44,019 nt of DNA. It comes from Parasutterella muris. GTDB taxonomy: Bacteria > Pseudomonadota > Gammaproteobacteria > Burkholderiales > Burkholderiaceae_F. The stretch covers positions 1-44,019 of the forward strand of contig NZ_WSRP01000024.1 in the NCBI RefSeq assembly GCF_009767915.1, given 5' to 3'. The notes under the pieces were generated by a model that worked only from the letters and a program-made list of their open reading frames with translations, was not told where the DNA came from and did not search any database. The translations under genes were made by a program, and so were the position numbers. This document shows, in pieces, positions 24,866-34,445 of the stretch (its first letter is position 1; the number at the start of each line of letters is the position of its first letter).

Positions 24866-25956
24866 ATGAAATTCTCTAAGACACTCCTTGCAGCTGTCGT
24901 CATGACAGCTGCTCCCTTTGCACTTGCTGAAAGCAACGTAACGCTTTACGGTTCTATCGATGGAGCGGTTGCGGTTCAGAAAGAAAAGCTACCGTTCAGC
25001 TGATGGACGGCGTTGCCGGAGGCAGTGTTTGGGGTCTTGAAGGAACCGAAGAACTCGGCAATGGCTACAGCGTCGGTTTTAACCTCGAAAACTCCTACAC
25101 CATGGATGACGGTGCGGAAGGTGAATCCGGACTTGCCTGGGCTAAACAGGCTTCTCTGAATGTGAGCGGCGGATTCGGCACCCTTGCGTTCGGCCGTATC
25201 GGCGGCCTCGCTTCCTATGAAGGAACTTATTCCATTTGGGATGCGTCTCCTTTCGGAACGGATTATCTTCAGATTGGTCTCGGAAACGCTTTTGTTACCG
25301 GGCAGATCAATAACAACACCGTTCATTACAGTTCTCCGGAATTCAGCGGCCTGCAGCTTCATCTGCAGTACTCCAACGGTACAGAAGCCGATACGCAGAA
25401 ATGGAGCCGCAACGCCCACTACTTCGGTATCGGCGCAACTTATGAAATCGGCGGTCTAAACCTCGCCGGTATCGTCGAACGCTTTGACAATAAGGGCGAA
25501 GACGATGTGAAACCGACAATGGTTTACAGCTTGAGCGCGGCTTACGACTTTGAAGCCGCTAAGGTTTATTTCGGCTATCAGTACGCTTCTCATTTCCACG
25601 GCTTCGATCAGTCTGAAGACTGGGTCTTTTCCGGCAAAGGTCTGAACCAGAACGCCTTTACGCTGGGCGCGGAAGTTCCTGCCGCGGGAGGTACTTTCAA
25701 GGCCGCGGTTAACTACGGCTTTGGCAAGATCAAGTCTATGGACAAGGTCACGCTGGAGGATGCGGACGCGGCTCCCGATCGTGACAAATTCGATCGTCTC
25801 GGTGTCGGCGCGGCCTACGAGTACCCGCTCTCCAAACGCACGATGGTTTACAGCTGGGGCGCATGGCAAAAGGGCGGCAAAGCACTTAAGACCGCTGAAG
25901 TCCGAGGCGACTTCGAAAACTGGAGCCTTGGCGTAGGCATGCGTCACGAATTCTAA
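24866..25956 (+). pseudogene. Frameshifted Gram-negative porin (outer membrane beta-barrel)
   Basis: The frame from ATG 24866 encodes a signal peptide (MKFSKTLLAAVVMTAAPFALA) and the porin start ESNVTLYGSIDGAVAVQKEK, then shifts and stops at 25001-25003. A second frame continues from about 24988 with ATVQLMDGVAGGSVWGLEG and the rest of a betaproteobacterial porin. It ends in a typical barrel terminus (NWSLGVGMRHEF, C-terminal Phe). One missing A in the AAAGAAAA run at about 24980-24987 explains the break. The stop and an ATG overlap (TGATG), but restart would give a barrel without a signal peptide. Either a real inactivation, slippage-based switching, or a sequence error. It lies 26 bp upstream of feoA. 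Confidence 0.85.
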
Positions 25957-25982
25957 GAACAGATTTAGACAAGGAAACACAT

Positions 25983-26228
25983 ATGGCATTCCAAGCTTTG
26001 AGACTGACCGATTTATCAGCCGATCAAAAGGCGATTGTCGCAAAAGTGAGCTCGTCGGATAAAAACGTTATTCGACAGTTTCGCGAACTCGGACTGCAGC
26101 GCGGTGTTTCCGTGATCGTCCTTGCGAATAATCCCGGCGCGCCGCTTCTGGTTGCCGTCGGCGACGGCAGAATTGCGGTCAACCGGGATATCGCTGACTT
26201 AGTCAAAGTCGTTCTGTCTGATAAGTAA
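25983..26228 (+). CDS. feoA: FeoA-domain protein (first copy)
   Basis: This 81-residue protein has an SH3-like FeoA fold: IRQFRELGLQRGVSVIVL, then GAPLLVAVGDGRIAVNRDIA. FeoA assists the FeoB Fe(II) transporter at the cytoplasmic face. AAGGAA lies 8 nt before the ATG. It is downstream of the porin frame and 16 bp before the second feoA. Confidence 0.85.
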   Translation: MAFQALRLTDLSADQKAIVAKVSSSDKNVIRQFRELGLQRGVSVIVLANNPGAPLLVAVGDGRIAVNRDIADLVKVVLSDK

Positions 26229-26244
26229 AAGCGAGGTGGAAATT

Positions 26245-26472
26245 ATGAAACTTCACGAATTCGTTCCCGGAGAACGCGGAAGAATCACAAAAATTCTTCC
26301 CGGCAGCAATGAATACCGCCGAAGACTTTTTTCTATGGGAGCTCTTCCCGGAACTGAGTTTGAGGTAAGCCGAGTCGCACCTTTGGGAGATCCGGTGGAA
26401 ATCAAAATCCGCGGTTCCTTCCTGAGTGTTCGGAAGGCCGAAATTAATGTCCTGGAAGTTGAAAAAATATAG
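26245..26472 (+). CDS. feoA: FeoA-domain protein (second copy)
   Basis: This 75-residue protein has the FeoA motif RRRLFSMGALPGTEFEVSRVAPLGDPVEIKIRG split across residues 20-53. The ATG at 26245 is chosen over the GTG three codons upstream because GAGGTGG sits just before it. It differs clearly from the first copy, so this is not a recent duplication. It is 9 bp from feoB. Confidence 0.86.
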   Translation: MKLHEFVPGERGRITKILPGSNEYRRRLFSMGALPGTEFEVSRVAPLGDPVEIKIRGSFLSVRKAEINVLEVEKI

Positions 26473-26481
26473 GCGGCCATC

Positions 26482-28824
26482 ATGACCCACAAGAATATCG
26501 TTGCCATCATAGGCAATCCCAACTGCGGAAAAACAACTCTTTTTAATGTGCTGACCGGCGCGAAACAGTCTGTCGGCAATTGGCCCGGTGTTACGGTGGA
26601 AAAGAAAACCGGCGGCTTCAATATCGATAAGCGCGAAATCACGCTCGTCGACCTTCCCGGCATCTACTCGCTTCAGCCGAGCTCTTCCGTCAGTGAAGAT
26701 GAAAGAGTGGCGCGTGACTATGTCGCAAGCTCTGAAGCGCAGGCTATTATCAATATCGTCGATGCTTCTAACCTGGAACGCAACCTTTATCTGACCGCTC
26801 AGCTTCTGGAACTTCAAATCCCGATGGTTGTGGTCGTCAATATGCTTGACGTCGCTAAGACGCACGGTCTTGAAATCAATCTTGAGAAACTTCAGGATGA
26901 GCTTGGCTGCCCGGTCGTCGGTATCGTCGCGAGTCGTAAAAAAGGTATTGAAGAGCTCAAACAGGCACTCGATAAACAACTGAGTGAGCCGGAAGCGGCC
27001 GCCAATCCTATCGTCTTCAGCGCGGATATTGAAAATGCGATTACCAAGGTTGGCGCAATTCTTGCTAAACAAGCTATTCCGAGATCCAGATGGGTCGCTG
27101 AACAGCTTGTTGAAGGCGACGCGGAGATTCTAAAAGTTTTCCCGGGTATCTCCATTGATGAAGCCGAGCCGATCCTACAGGAAATTGATGCTAAATATGA
27201 CGGAGACGTCGATATGGCGATGGCTGATGTTCGTTATCAGTTCGTCTCTAAAGTGTCTCAGCAGTCGATCGTCAGAGCTGGTCAGGCCGGTCAGACGCTG
27301 ACTGACAAGATCGATAAGATCGTATTGAATCGCTGGCTCGGTATTCCGATTTTCCTCGGTGTGATGTACCTGATGTTTATCTTTGCGATCAATATCGGTT
27401 CAGCGTTTATAGATTTCTTCGATATCCTTTTTGGAGCGATCTTTATTGACGGATTTGGAGAGCTGCTGACATATCTTGGCACTCCTGAATGGCTTAAGAC
27501 CATTCTTGCCGACGGTATTGGCGGCGGTATTCAGTGTGTCTCGACATTTGTGCCGGTGATCGCGTGCATGTTCTTCGCGCTTTCCTTCCTTGAGGATTCG
27601 GGCTACATGGCGAGAGCCGCTTTCGTTATGGATCGCTTTATGCGTGCGCTCGGACTTCCCGGCAAATCCTTCGTTCCGCTGATCGTTGGTTTCGGCTGCG
27701 GTGTTCCGGCCATTATGGCGTCTCGCACGATGGAGAAGAAATCCGATCGAATCACGACAGTTCTCATGGCTCCGTTCATGAGCTGCGGAGCAAGACTTCC
27801 GGTCTACGTTCTTTTTGCAACCGCTTTCTGGCCGATGAATGGTCAGAATCTGGTGTTCGCGCTTTATCTTATCGGTATCGCAGTTGCTGTCGCGACAGGC
27901 TTTATGCTGAAGAGAACCGCACTTAAAGGCGAATCGGGCGCGTTCCTGATGGAAATCCCGCCGTACCATCTGCCGACATTGAGAAATCTTCTGCTTTCCA
28001 CTTGGGATCGTCTAAAAGGCTTCGTAGTCCGCGCGGGTAAAGTCATTGTCGTCCTCGTCGCGGTGCTCTGCTTCCTCAATTCTTTAGGAACAGACGGAAC
28101 GTTCGGCAACGAAGACTCTGATAAATCTGTTCTTTCACAGATCGGTAAGAGCATCGTTCCGGTTTTCAAGCCGATGGGTATTCAGGAAGAAAACTGGCCG
28201 GCAGCCGTCGGTGTCTTCACCGGTATTCTCGCTAAAGAAGCGGTGGTCGGCACGCTTGATTCTCTCTACTCTTCCATGGATGAGAAAGCGCCGGAAGGTG
28301 AAGAGGCTAAAGAAGAGGAAGAAGGCGGATTTAATCTTGCGGAATCCTTCAAAGAAGCTGTCGGCTCTATCTCCGAAAACTTCGGTGACATTGGTGCGTT
28401 CTTCACTGATCCGCTGGGTATCTCGGTTGACTCCGACCTTTCCAATGTCGAAGAGCAGGCTGAAGCTCAGGAAGTTAAGTCTTCTACGATTGCTTCCATG
28501 AACCGTCTCTACGATGGAGAACTTGGTGCTTTTGCCTATCTGCTGATGGTTCTTCTGTACCTCCCGTGCGGAGCTGCGATGGGCGCTGTCTATCGAGAAG
28601 TCGGAACCCGCTGGGCGCTCTTTGCCGCCTTGTGGACAACTGCTGTCGGATATTGTTCGGCAACGATCGTCTACCAGGTCGGACGCTTCTCTAATAATCC
28701 GGCCTACGCCGGTGTCTGCATCGTCCTTAGCGTTGCTGTCATTACCGCGATCGTTCTCGGACTGCGCAGAGCAGGAAAAGAAGAAGACAGAAAAATTGAG
28801 GGCGCTAATTACGCCGGTGCCTAA
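26482..28824 (+). CDS. feoB: Ferrous iron transport protein B
   Basis: This 780-residue inner-membrane Fe(II) transporter has an N-terminal GTPase domain: G1 GNPNCGKTT (11-19), G3 DLPGIYS and NMLDVAKTHG as G4. Two Gate-type membrane regions follow, including FGCGVPAIMASRTM and FMSCGARLPVYVLFA. A long acidic loop (APEGEEAKEEEEGG) lies between membrane segments in the C-terminal half. No feoC is seen. It is the last gene of the porin-feoA-feoA-feoB run and is closed by a strong hairpin terminator. Confidence 0.96.
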   Translation: MTHKNIVAIIGNPNCGKTTLFNVLTGAKQSVGNWPGVTVEKKTGGFNIDKREITLVDLPGIYSLQPSSSVSEDERVARDYVASSEAQAIINIVDASNLERNLYLTAQLLELQIPMVVVVNMLDVAKTHGLEINLEKLQDELGCPVVGIVASRKKGIEELKQALDKQLSEPEAAANPIVFSADIENAITKVGAILAKQAIPRSRWVAEQLVEGDAEILKVFPGISIDEAEPILQEIDAKYDGDVDMAMADVRYQFVSKVSQQSIVRAGQAGQTLTDKIDKIVLNRWLGIPIFLGVMYLMFIFAINIGSAFIDFFDILFGAIFIDGFGELLTYLGTPEWLKTILADGIGGGIQCVSTFVPVIACMFFALSFLEDSGYMARAAFVMDRFMRALGLPGKSFVPLIVGFGCGVPAIMASRTMEKKSDRITTVLMAPFMSCGARLPVYVLFATAFWPMNGQNLVFALYLIGIAVAVATGFMLKRTALKGESGAFLMEIPPYHLPTLRNLLLSTWDRLKGFVVRAGKVIVVLVAVLCFLNSLGTDGTFGNEDSDKSVLSQIGKSIVPVFKPMGIQEENWPAAVGVFTGILAKEAVVGTLDSLYSSMDEKAPEGEEAKEEEEGGFNLAESFKEAVGSISENFGDIGAFFTDPLGISVDSDLSNVEEQAEAQEVKSSTIASMNRLYDGELGAFAYLLMVLLYLPCGAAMGAVYREVGTRWALFAALWTTAVGYCSATIVYQVGRFSNNPAYAGVCIVLSVAVITAIVLGLRRAGKEEDRKIEGANYAGA

Positions 28825-28862
28825 TTAATTGGCAGAGGGGCTGAGAGAAGACAGCTCCTGCT

Positions 28863-28912
28863 CCGGGCGCGGAACGCTGAATTAACAGCGCGACGCGTCC
28901 GGTTATTTTTTT
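28863..28912 (+). terminator. Rho-independent terminator of the feo operon
   Basis: Long interrupted stem: CCGGGCGCG pairs with CGCGTCCGG, and inner CGCTG with CAGCG, followed by TTATTTTTTT. Confidence 0.85.
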
Positions 28913-28962
28913 GCAGTGCCTGCCAAGGCTCCGACAGTCAGCGCATCTTTGAAGCAACTTGT

Positions 28963-28991
28963 TTGCGAAAAATGCAAAATGGATATTTATA
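28963..28991 (+). promoter_or_regulatory. Candidate promoter of the AspT-family transporter
   Basis: TTGCGA and TTTATA separated by 17 bp, about 145 bp before the gene. The rest of the 28913-29135 gap shows no gene or other structure that I can support. Confidence 0.4.
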
Positions 28992-29135
28992 AAACGCACA
29001 ATTTTTGCTAGTGAAAACCATCAATCTATAGCCTTCGGCTGAATGTCAAGAAAAAGGATTTTCTCTAAAATTATCAGAGACAACATCCTGACAGATATAA
29101 CTTTTTAATCAACCTCAAATCGATTAGGCACAAGC

Positions 29136-30815
29136 ATGGAATGGTTAACAGCCCTATGGACGGACCAAAATTCGGTAGGGCATATTCTTCTGGTCTACGC
29201 GCTCGTTATTACCGTTGGCACGATACTCGGCCGAATTAAAGTTTTTGGCATCTCTCTCGGAGTGACTTTCGTTCTTTTTGCAGGTCTTGCCGCCGGCTAT
29301 CTCGGTCTGACCGTGAATCAAACGGTTCTGCATTTTCTGAGGGATTTCGGACTTATCCTCTTTGTTTTCTTCATCGGTCTTCAGGTTGGTCCTTCGTTCT
29401 TCTCGTCATTTAAAAGCGGCGGCATTCAGCTCAATCTTCTGACGCTTCTCGCAGTCGGACTGAGTCTCGTTGTAACGATCGCTTTGTTCTTCATGTTCTC
29501 CGACAGCGTCTCACTGGCTCAGATGCTCGGTGTGTATTTCGGCGCTGTAACCAATACGCCGGGTCTTGGCGCGACTCAGGAAGCGCTCAGTATGCTGGAC
29601 TACAAAGGCGAGGATATCGCTGTGGCCTATGCGTGCGCCTATCCGCTCGGTGTCGTCGCGATTATCGGTACGGCGATTGTGATTCGTTTGGTTTTCCGCA
29701 TTGATCTCAAAGAAGAGGACAGAATGTGGGAAGAGGCGGAGAAGGAGAATTCGGACGTGCCGATCTTTTTCCACGTCGGTATTGTGAATCAGGGTCTGGA
29801 AGGTAAGCGCATCGAACAGATTCGTCATTTTATCGGCCGTCCCTTTATTTGCTCCCGTCTGCTGCATGACGGAGAAATTATCAGTCCGCACGCGGAAGAC
29901 GTAGTTCACGTCGGCGACGTCATGAGAATTGTCGCGGCCGAAGAGAACAAGGACGCAATTGTGACCTTCTGCGGTAAGGAAGAGACGGACATTGATCTGG
30001 CGACTGAGAGCTCTCCGATTACCGCTAAAAACATCCGCGTGACGCGTGAGGAAGTCAACGGCATTACCGTTCATGATTTGCACCTGAGCCGCTATGACGG
30101 AGTCAATATCACACGTATCTTCCGTGCAGGCATGACGCTCTTTCCGTATACGAATCTGACGCTGCAGCTTGGAGACGTCGTCTACTGCGTCGGCCCTGAG
30201 CGTTCTATTCGCCGCCTTGCCGACAAACTCGGCAATCAGGAAAAGAAACTCGATCATCCGAACCTGATATCTATTTTCCTTGGTATTGCGGTCGGCATTC
30301 TTTTCGGAAGTCTTCCGATTGCGATTCCGGGCATGCCGGTTCCGTTGAAACTTGGTTTGGCGGGCGGCCCGCTCATTGTCGCGATTCTGCTGGGCTATTG
30401 GGGGCCGCGTCTGCATTTGGTGACCTACACCACGGCTTCTGCGAATCTGATGCTTAGAGAGCTCGGTATTGCGCTCTTCCTTGCCAGTGTCGGTTTGGCT
30501 GCCGGAGCTCCGTTCGTAAGAGCGATCACTGAGGGCAACGGAGTGCTCTATGCGGTGCTCGGTCTCTTTATCACGATTATTCCGCTCATTATCGTTGGAT
30601 GCGTTGCGCGCGTCGTCTATAAGCTCAACTACCACCTGATTGTCGGCATGATCGCGGGTGCCACGACCGATCCTCCGACTTTGGCCTATGCGAATACGCT
30701 TTCGGAAAAGAGCTGCTCGGCGATTGCATACTCTACGGTTTATCCGCTTGCGATGTTCCTGAGAATTCTTTCCGGACAGTTCGTGCTGCTGATTCTCTGG
30801 CAGTTCGTCAGCTAG
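29136..30815 (+). CDS. Aspartate:alanine exchanger (AspT/YidE) family transporter
   Basis: This 559-residue inner-membrane protein has two sets of about five to six hydrophobic helices flanking a hydrophilic middle (about residues 190-370). The middle contains two TrkA-C-type (RCK_C) domains, the hallmark of the AAEx/YidE family. Repeated glycine-rich motifs near helix ends are visible (GAVTNTPGLGATQEAL in the first half, GATTDPPTLAYAN in the second). Family members swap aspartate for alanine or carry related acids. The substrate here is not certain. It stands as a single gene with its own promoter and terminator. Confidence 0.87.
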   Translation: MEWLTALWTDQNSVGHILLVYALVITVGTILGRIKVFGISLGVTFVLFAGLAAGYLGLTVNQTVLHFLRDFGLILFVFFIGLQVGPSFFSSFKSGGIQLNLLTLLAVGLSLVVTIALFFMFSDSVSLAQMLGVYFGAVTNTPGLGATQEALSMLDYKGEDIAVAYACAYPLGVVAIIGTAIVIRLVFRIDLKEEDRMWEEAEKENSDVPIFFHVGIVNQGLEGKRIEQIRHFIGRPFICSRLLHDGEIISPHAEDVVHVGDVMRIVAAEENKDAIVTFCGKEETDIDLATESSPITAKNIRVTREEVNGITVHDLHLSRYDGVNITRIFRAGMTLFPYTNLTLQLGDVVYCVGPERSIRRLADKLGNQEKKLDHPNLISIFLGIAVGILFGSLPIAIPGMPVPLKLGLAGGPLIVAILLGYWGPRLHLVTYTTASANLMLRELGIALFLASVGLAAGAPFVRAITEGNGVLYAVLGLFITIIPLIIVGCVARVVYKLNYHLIVGMIAGATTDPPTLAYANTLSEKSCSAIAYSTVYPLAMFLRILSGQFVLLILWQFVS

Positions 30816-30834
30816 TGAGAAGCGAACACAGGAT

Positions 30835-30860
30835 AGGGGCCTTCGGGCCTCTTTCTTTTT
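30835..30860 (+). terminator. Rho-independent terminator with TTCG tetraloop
   Basis: Stem AGGGGCC/GGCCTCT capped by TTCG, followed by TTCTTTTT. It lies 20 bp after the AspT-family gene. Confidence 0.9.
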
Positions 30861-30933
30861 AGAACCCGAAAACTCGGTCCGTTCTCCGCCCACATCTGTA
30901 TTTGCCGTGATTTGCAGTAAAACGCATTGGTAA

Positions 30934-30956
30934 ACCGCGCTCCTTTTATGCGCGGT
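30934..30956. other. Inverted repeat between aspT-like gene and gltX
   Basis: Perfect 7-bp arms ACCGCGC/GCGCGGT with a 9-nt loop, 131 bp before gltX. It has no T run on either side, so it could be an operator or a leader hairpin of gltX. Confidence 0.35.
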
Positions 30957-31086
30957 GAACAATGGACTCGTTTAGAACGAAAATCCTCATACTGAATCCG
31001 AAGCGCATCTGTAAGCGTTAAAATTAATCCTTATGTCTCGCAAATGGCGGGAAGTTAACTATTTAAGGTTTTGTTTGGAAAAGACT

Positions 31087-32523
31087 ATGTTTACGAAAGT
31101 TCGTACTCGAATCGCTCCCAGTCCGACTGGAATGATGCATCTTGGAACCGCCCGTACTGCAATCTATTGCTGGGCTGTCGCCCGTCACTTCGACGGAGAA
31201 TTTCTTCTTCGCATCGAGGATACCGATCAGGAACGTTCCACGGCTGAAGCGACACAGGCCATTCTTGACGGAATGAAATGGCTGAACCTCGACTACGACA
31301 ATAAAGAAGTCGTTTACCAAATGAACCGCCTTGAGCGCTATCGTCAGGTTGCCAACGACCTGCTCGAAAGAGGCTTGGCATACAAAGACTACACAACAAA
31401 AGAAGAGCTTGATCAGCTGCGTGAAGAACAGAAGGCCCGTGGTGAAAAACCCCGTTATGACGGGCGCTGGCGTCCTGAAAACGCGGTCGGTAAAGAAATT
31501 CCGGCCGGTGTCACTCCGGTGATCCGCTTCCGTAATCCGGACGACGGCATTGTGACATGGAACGATGCGGTTTATGGTCCGATCAGTGTTTCTAATACCG
31601 AACTCGATGACCTCGTCATTATGCGTGGCGACGGCATTCCGACCTACAACTTCGCTGTTGTGATCGATGACTTTGACATGCAGATCAGCCATGTCATTCG
31701 CGGTGCCGACCACATTAACAACACTCCGAGACAGATTAACCTGTACAAAGCGATCGGCGCTCCGCTGCCAACATTTGCGCATCTGCCCCTGATTCACGGC
31801 GAAGACGGCAAGAAGCTTTCTAAGCGCCGAAACGCCGTGAGCGTAATGCAGTATGACGAAATGGGCTTTTTGCCGGAGACGCTTTTCAACTACCTGGCTC
31901 GTTTAGGCTGGGGCCATGGCGACGATGAAATGTTCACGCGCGAACAGCTTGCCGAATGGTTCGATCTGTCCGACTGCAGCCGCTCTCCGGCCCAGTTCAA
32001 TATGAAGAAGCTTCTGTGGCTTAACCATGAGTACATGAAGAAGGCCGACAACGCTCGTCTGGTTGAGCTGCTCAAGCCCAGACTGGAAAAACGCGGTGCG
32101 GATCTTTCTAAGGTTAAAGACCTCTGCGGCCTGGTCGGCTTCCTCAAGGAACGTGAAAACACGCTTGAGGCTCTGGCTGACGCTTCCATGCTCTTCTTTG
32201 CGGATAACCCTGTTGACGCCTCTTCGCTTCCCGGACTGCTGAAAGATAAAGAAGAGGCCTCTTTTGAAGCGATGAAACTCTTCGTCGAGAAAGCGCCTTC
32301 CATTGACTGGAAAAAAGACAATATTTACGGCCTGATGAAAGAAATCATGGACGAAAAAGGCGTCAAGGTTCTGCATCTTGCTATTCCGCTTCGTGTGCTT
32401 GCAACGGGAGCCGAAAAAACTCCGTCAATCGATGCAACACTCCAGTTCATCGGTCGTGACAGAGTTCTTGCGCGACTGAAGGAAGGCATGGATCAGTGGG
32501 CCCAACAGCGCGCCGGAAACTAA
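31087..32523 (+). CDS. gltX: Glutamyl-tRNA synthetase
   Basis: This 478-residue class I synthetase charges tRNA-Glu. The start is set at MFTKVRTRIAPSPTG, the normal N-terminus, with GGAAAAG upstream; an 18-residue longer frame adds only non-conserved residues. The HIGH-type motif reads MMHLGTA, and the KMSKS-type motif reads GKKLSKRR. The gene is followed within 80 bp by a promoter and by two tRNA-Ala/tRNA-Glu pairs, its own substrates among them. Confidence 0.96.
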   Translation: MFTKVRTRIAPSPTGMMHLGTARTAIYCWAVARHFDGEFLLRIEDTDQERSTAEATQAILDGMKWLNLDYDNKEVVYQMNRLERYRQVANDLLERGLAYKDYTTKEELDQLREEQKARGEKPRYDGRWRPENAVGKEIPAGVTPVIRFRNPDDGIVTWNDAVYGPISVSNTELDDLVIMRGDGIPTYNFAVVIDDFDMQISHVIRGADHINNTPRQINLYKAIGAPLPTFAHLPLIHGEDGKKLSKRRNAVSVMQYDEMGFLPETLFNYLARLGWGHGDDEMFTREQLAEWFDLSDCSRSPAQFNMKKLLWLNHEYMKKADNARLVELLKPRLEKRGADLSKVKDLCGLVGFLKERENTLEALADASMLFFADNPVDASSLPGLLKDKEEASFEAMKLFVEKAPSIDWKKDNIYGLMKEIMDEKGVKVLHLAIPLRVLATGAEKTPSIDATLQFIGRDRVLARLKEGMDQWAQQRAGN

Positions 32524-32559
32524 TTTTTACTTTTTATTGAGCGAATATTGATGGCGGAG

Positions 32560-32588
32560 TTGACAGGAATTAAATTCTTCCTTAATAT
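32560..32588 (+). promoter_or_regulatory. Consensus promoter of the tRNA-Ala/tRNA-Glu array
   Basis: Exact TTGACA (32560-32565), a 17-bp spacer and TAATAT (32583-32588), ending 12 bp before the first tRNA. This is the best sigma70 promoter seen in the window. Confidence 0.85.
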
Positions 32589-32600
32589 CGCTCTTCTTTC

Positions 32601-32676
<76 letters not shown>

Positions 32677-32712
32677 AGTTTTTAGCATTTCGGCATTAGC
32701 CGGGAAGCGATT

Positions 32713-32788
32713 GTCCTCATCGTCTAGAGGCCTAGGACACGACCCTTTCACGGTCGGTACCGGGGTTCGAATCCCCGTGAGGACGCCA
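32713..32788 (+). tRNA. tRNA-Glu(TTC), copy 1
   Basis: A 76-nt cloverleaf with encoded CCA. Anticodon arm CGACC-CTTTCAC-GGTCG gives TTC. Acceptor GTCCTCA pairs TGAGGAC perfectly. Confidence 0.95.
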
Positions 32789-32822
32789 CAATTCCTGACT
32801 CAGTTGCACAACTGAAGTCTGT

Positions 32823-32898
<76 letters not shown>

Positions 32899-32934
32899 AG
32901 TTTTAAGCAATTCGGCATTAGCCGGAAAGCAATT

Positions 32935-33010
32935 GTCCTCATCGTCTAGAGGCCTAGGACACGACCCTTTCACGGTCGGTACCGGGGTTCGAATCCCCGT
33001 GAGGACGCCA
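32935..33010 (+). tRNA. tRNA-Glu(TTC), copy 2
   Basis: Identical over 76 nt to copy 1, with anticodon TTC and encoded CCA. Confidence 0.95.
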
Positions 33011-33021
33011 CCATTTATTTT

Positions 33022-33046
33022 CAAAGCCGCCGGTTGGGCGGCTTTG
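33022..33046 (+). terminator. Terminator of the tRNA array
   Basis: Perfect 10-bp arms CAAAGCCGCC/GGCGGCTTTG with a 5-nt loop, followed by CTGTTTCTG. The T tract is weak. Confidence 0.65.
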
Positions 33047-33399
33047 CTGTTTCTGCGGTTTGTTTTTTCTTCGTACCTCTGTCAGGCGCGGAATCGTTTT
33101 TTTCTCTCCGGGATTCTCCTTGGTTCGTGATCAGGGTCACGCGCAGAAGTTTCCTACATCCTATTTTCCCGAGTGCGCCAATTTTTGACAATATAAACGG
33201 GTTGAACTTCCGTCAAATCTTCGGAATATTGGGCGTACCTTTTAACCGTTATTATTGAACGGTCATAGGATCGGGCAATATGTCAAGAGGATCATTTCTT
33301 TTTGTCTTTTTTGTGATCGAGTACATTTAAATTTGGGCTGAGGCGTAAATTGCGCTTCAGACGTCATGTGATTTTCTTATCGACACAAGGAAAAGGTGT
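33047..33399. other. 353-bp gap before the AraC gene, no gene seen
   Basis: Open frames here are short and without ribosome binding sites. The gap contains a perfect inverted repeat ACCGTT-7 nt-AACGGT (33245-33263) and an imperfect one TGAGGCG/CGCTTCA near 33339-33359 close to the AraC start, either of which could be an operator. Confidence 0.45.
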
Positions 33400-34308
33400 A
33401 TGCAGAGCAGAAAAAGCGAAAAAGGCCGTCAGGCCGCAAAAACACTCTGCGAAGAACTTAAGACACTGATTGAAGATAAATGGCAAAAACATGACGAGGG
33501 TTGGCGCAAGGTTCCGGGCCTCAATCTTCACGTGATCACAGAAGATACGATCGATAAAAACTGCTTTTACACTCTTTCGATCGCCATTATTGTTCAGGGG
33601 TACAAGGTTATTGATATCGGTTCACTCAGATATTCCTACGGCGGCGACACGATGATTGTTACATCGGTTGAAATTCCGACGTCCTTTAGGATTGAAGGAG
33701 CCTGCAAAGAAGAACCGTTTATTTCTGTCTCGCTTAAATTGGATCCTCAGCTGCTTTCTGAATTAATGGAGAAAATGCCCGACAGCCTGCCGACCTGTGA
33801 TTCGGAGCCCAATGCCTTCTGTGTCGCCAAGCCTTCTGCGGAAATTGTCAATGCGTTCGAAAGACTGATCCGACTATCGGACAACCCGCAGCATATGCAG
33901 ATGCTTCTGCCATCCGTCCTTCGAGAAATTCATTACTACGCACTGACAGACGGTCAATGCGCCAATCTGAGAGCGCTCTGTATTCAAGACATGCCGAATC
34001 AGCGAATCGCAAGGGTCGTGCAGTGGATCAAAGAACACTACAAAGAACCTCTTCGTATTCAAACACTGGCAGAAATGTCCTTTATGGCTCCGTCCACTTT
34101 CCATGCGCACTTTAAGGCGGTGACTTCTCAGTCGCCGCTCCAGTACCAGAAAAGACTGAGACTCCATGAGGCCAGACGTCTGATGCTTTATCAGAACTAC
34201 TCTGCTACTGCCGCAGCCTTTGAAGTCGGTTACCAGAGTGTTCAGCAGTTCTGTCGAGAATATAAGCGGCTTTTTGGCAAATCTCCGGCCAGAGATATTG
34301 CTGTTTAG
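33400..34308 (+). CDS. AraC-family transcriptional regulator
   Basis: This 302-residue protein has an N-terminal ligand-sensing region (about residues 40-150) of the AraC_N type. A C-terminal double helix-turn-helix follows: LRIQTLAEMSFMAPSTFHAHF, LQYQKRLRLHEARRLM and AAAFEVGYQSVQQFCREYKR with FGKSPARD. AAGGAAAAGG precedes the ATG. The hydrolase at 34446 lies 137 bp downstream in the same direction and is the likeliest target; the dcuC-family gene is convergent. Confidence 0.87.
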   Translation: MQSRKSEKGRQAAKTLCEELKTLIEDKWQKHDEGWRKVPGLNLHVITEDTIDKNCFYTLSIAIIVQGYKVIDIGSLRYSYGGDTMIVTSVEIPTSFRIEGACKEEPFISVSLKLDPQLLSELMEKMPDSLPTCDSEPNAFCVAKPSAEIVNAFERLIRLSDNPQHMQMLLPSVLREIHYYALTDGQCANLRALCIQDMPNQRIARVVQWIKEHYKEPLRIQTLAEMSFMAPSTFHAHFKAVTSQSPLQYQKRLRLHEARRLMLYQNYSATAAAFEVGYQSVQQFCREYKRLFGKSPARDIAV

Positions 34309-34321
34309 TCAGACGCACCCG

Positions 34322-34375
34322 AAGCGGAATGAAAGATTTGAATCATTGAAATTAAGAAAGTTTCCGCTTGTTTTT
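34322..34375 (+). terminator. Terminator-like inverted repeat after the AraC gene
   Basis: Perfect 8-bp arms AAGCGGAA/TTCCGCTT with a 32-nt loop, followed by GTTTTT. The loop is long, so efficiency is doubtful. Confidence 0.45.
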
Positions 34376-34445
34376 CGTCTGCTGCCACTGCCTAACGAAT
34401 AAAATAAGAAGGATATGCAAATAACCAACCGATCAAGGAGAAGTC

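Noticed and set aside
29511-30962. A 483-residue minus-strand frame opposite the AspT-family transporter gene
   Set aside because: Same artefact: antisense of a membrane protein, low-complexity charged composition, no start signals.
31063-31797. A 244-residue frame antisense to gltX
   Set aside because: Shadow of a conserved gene; no coding evidence.
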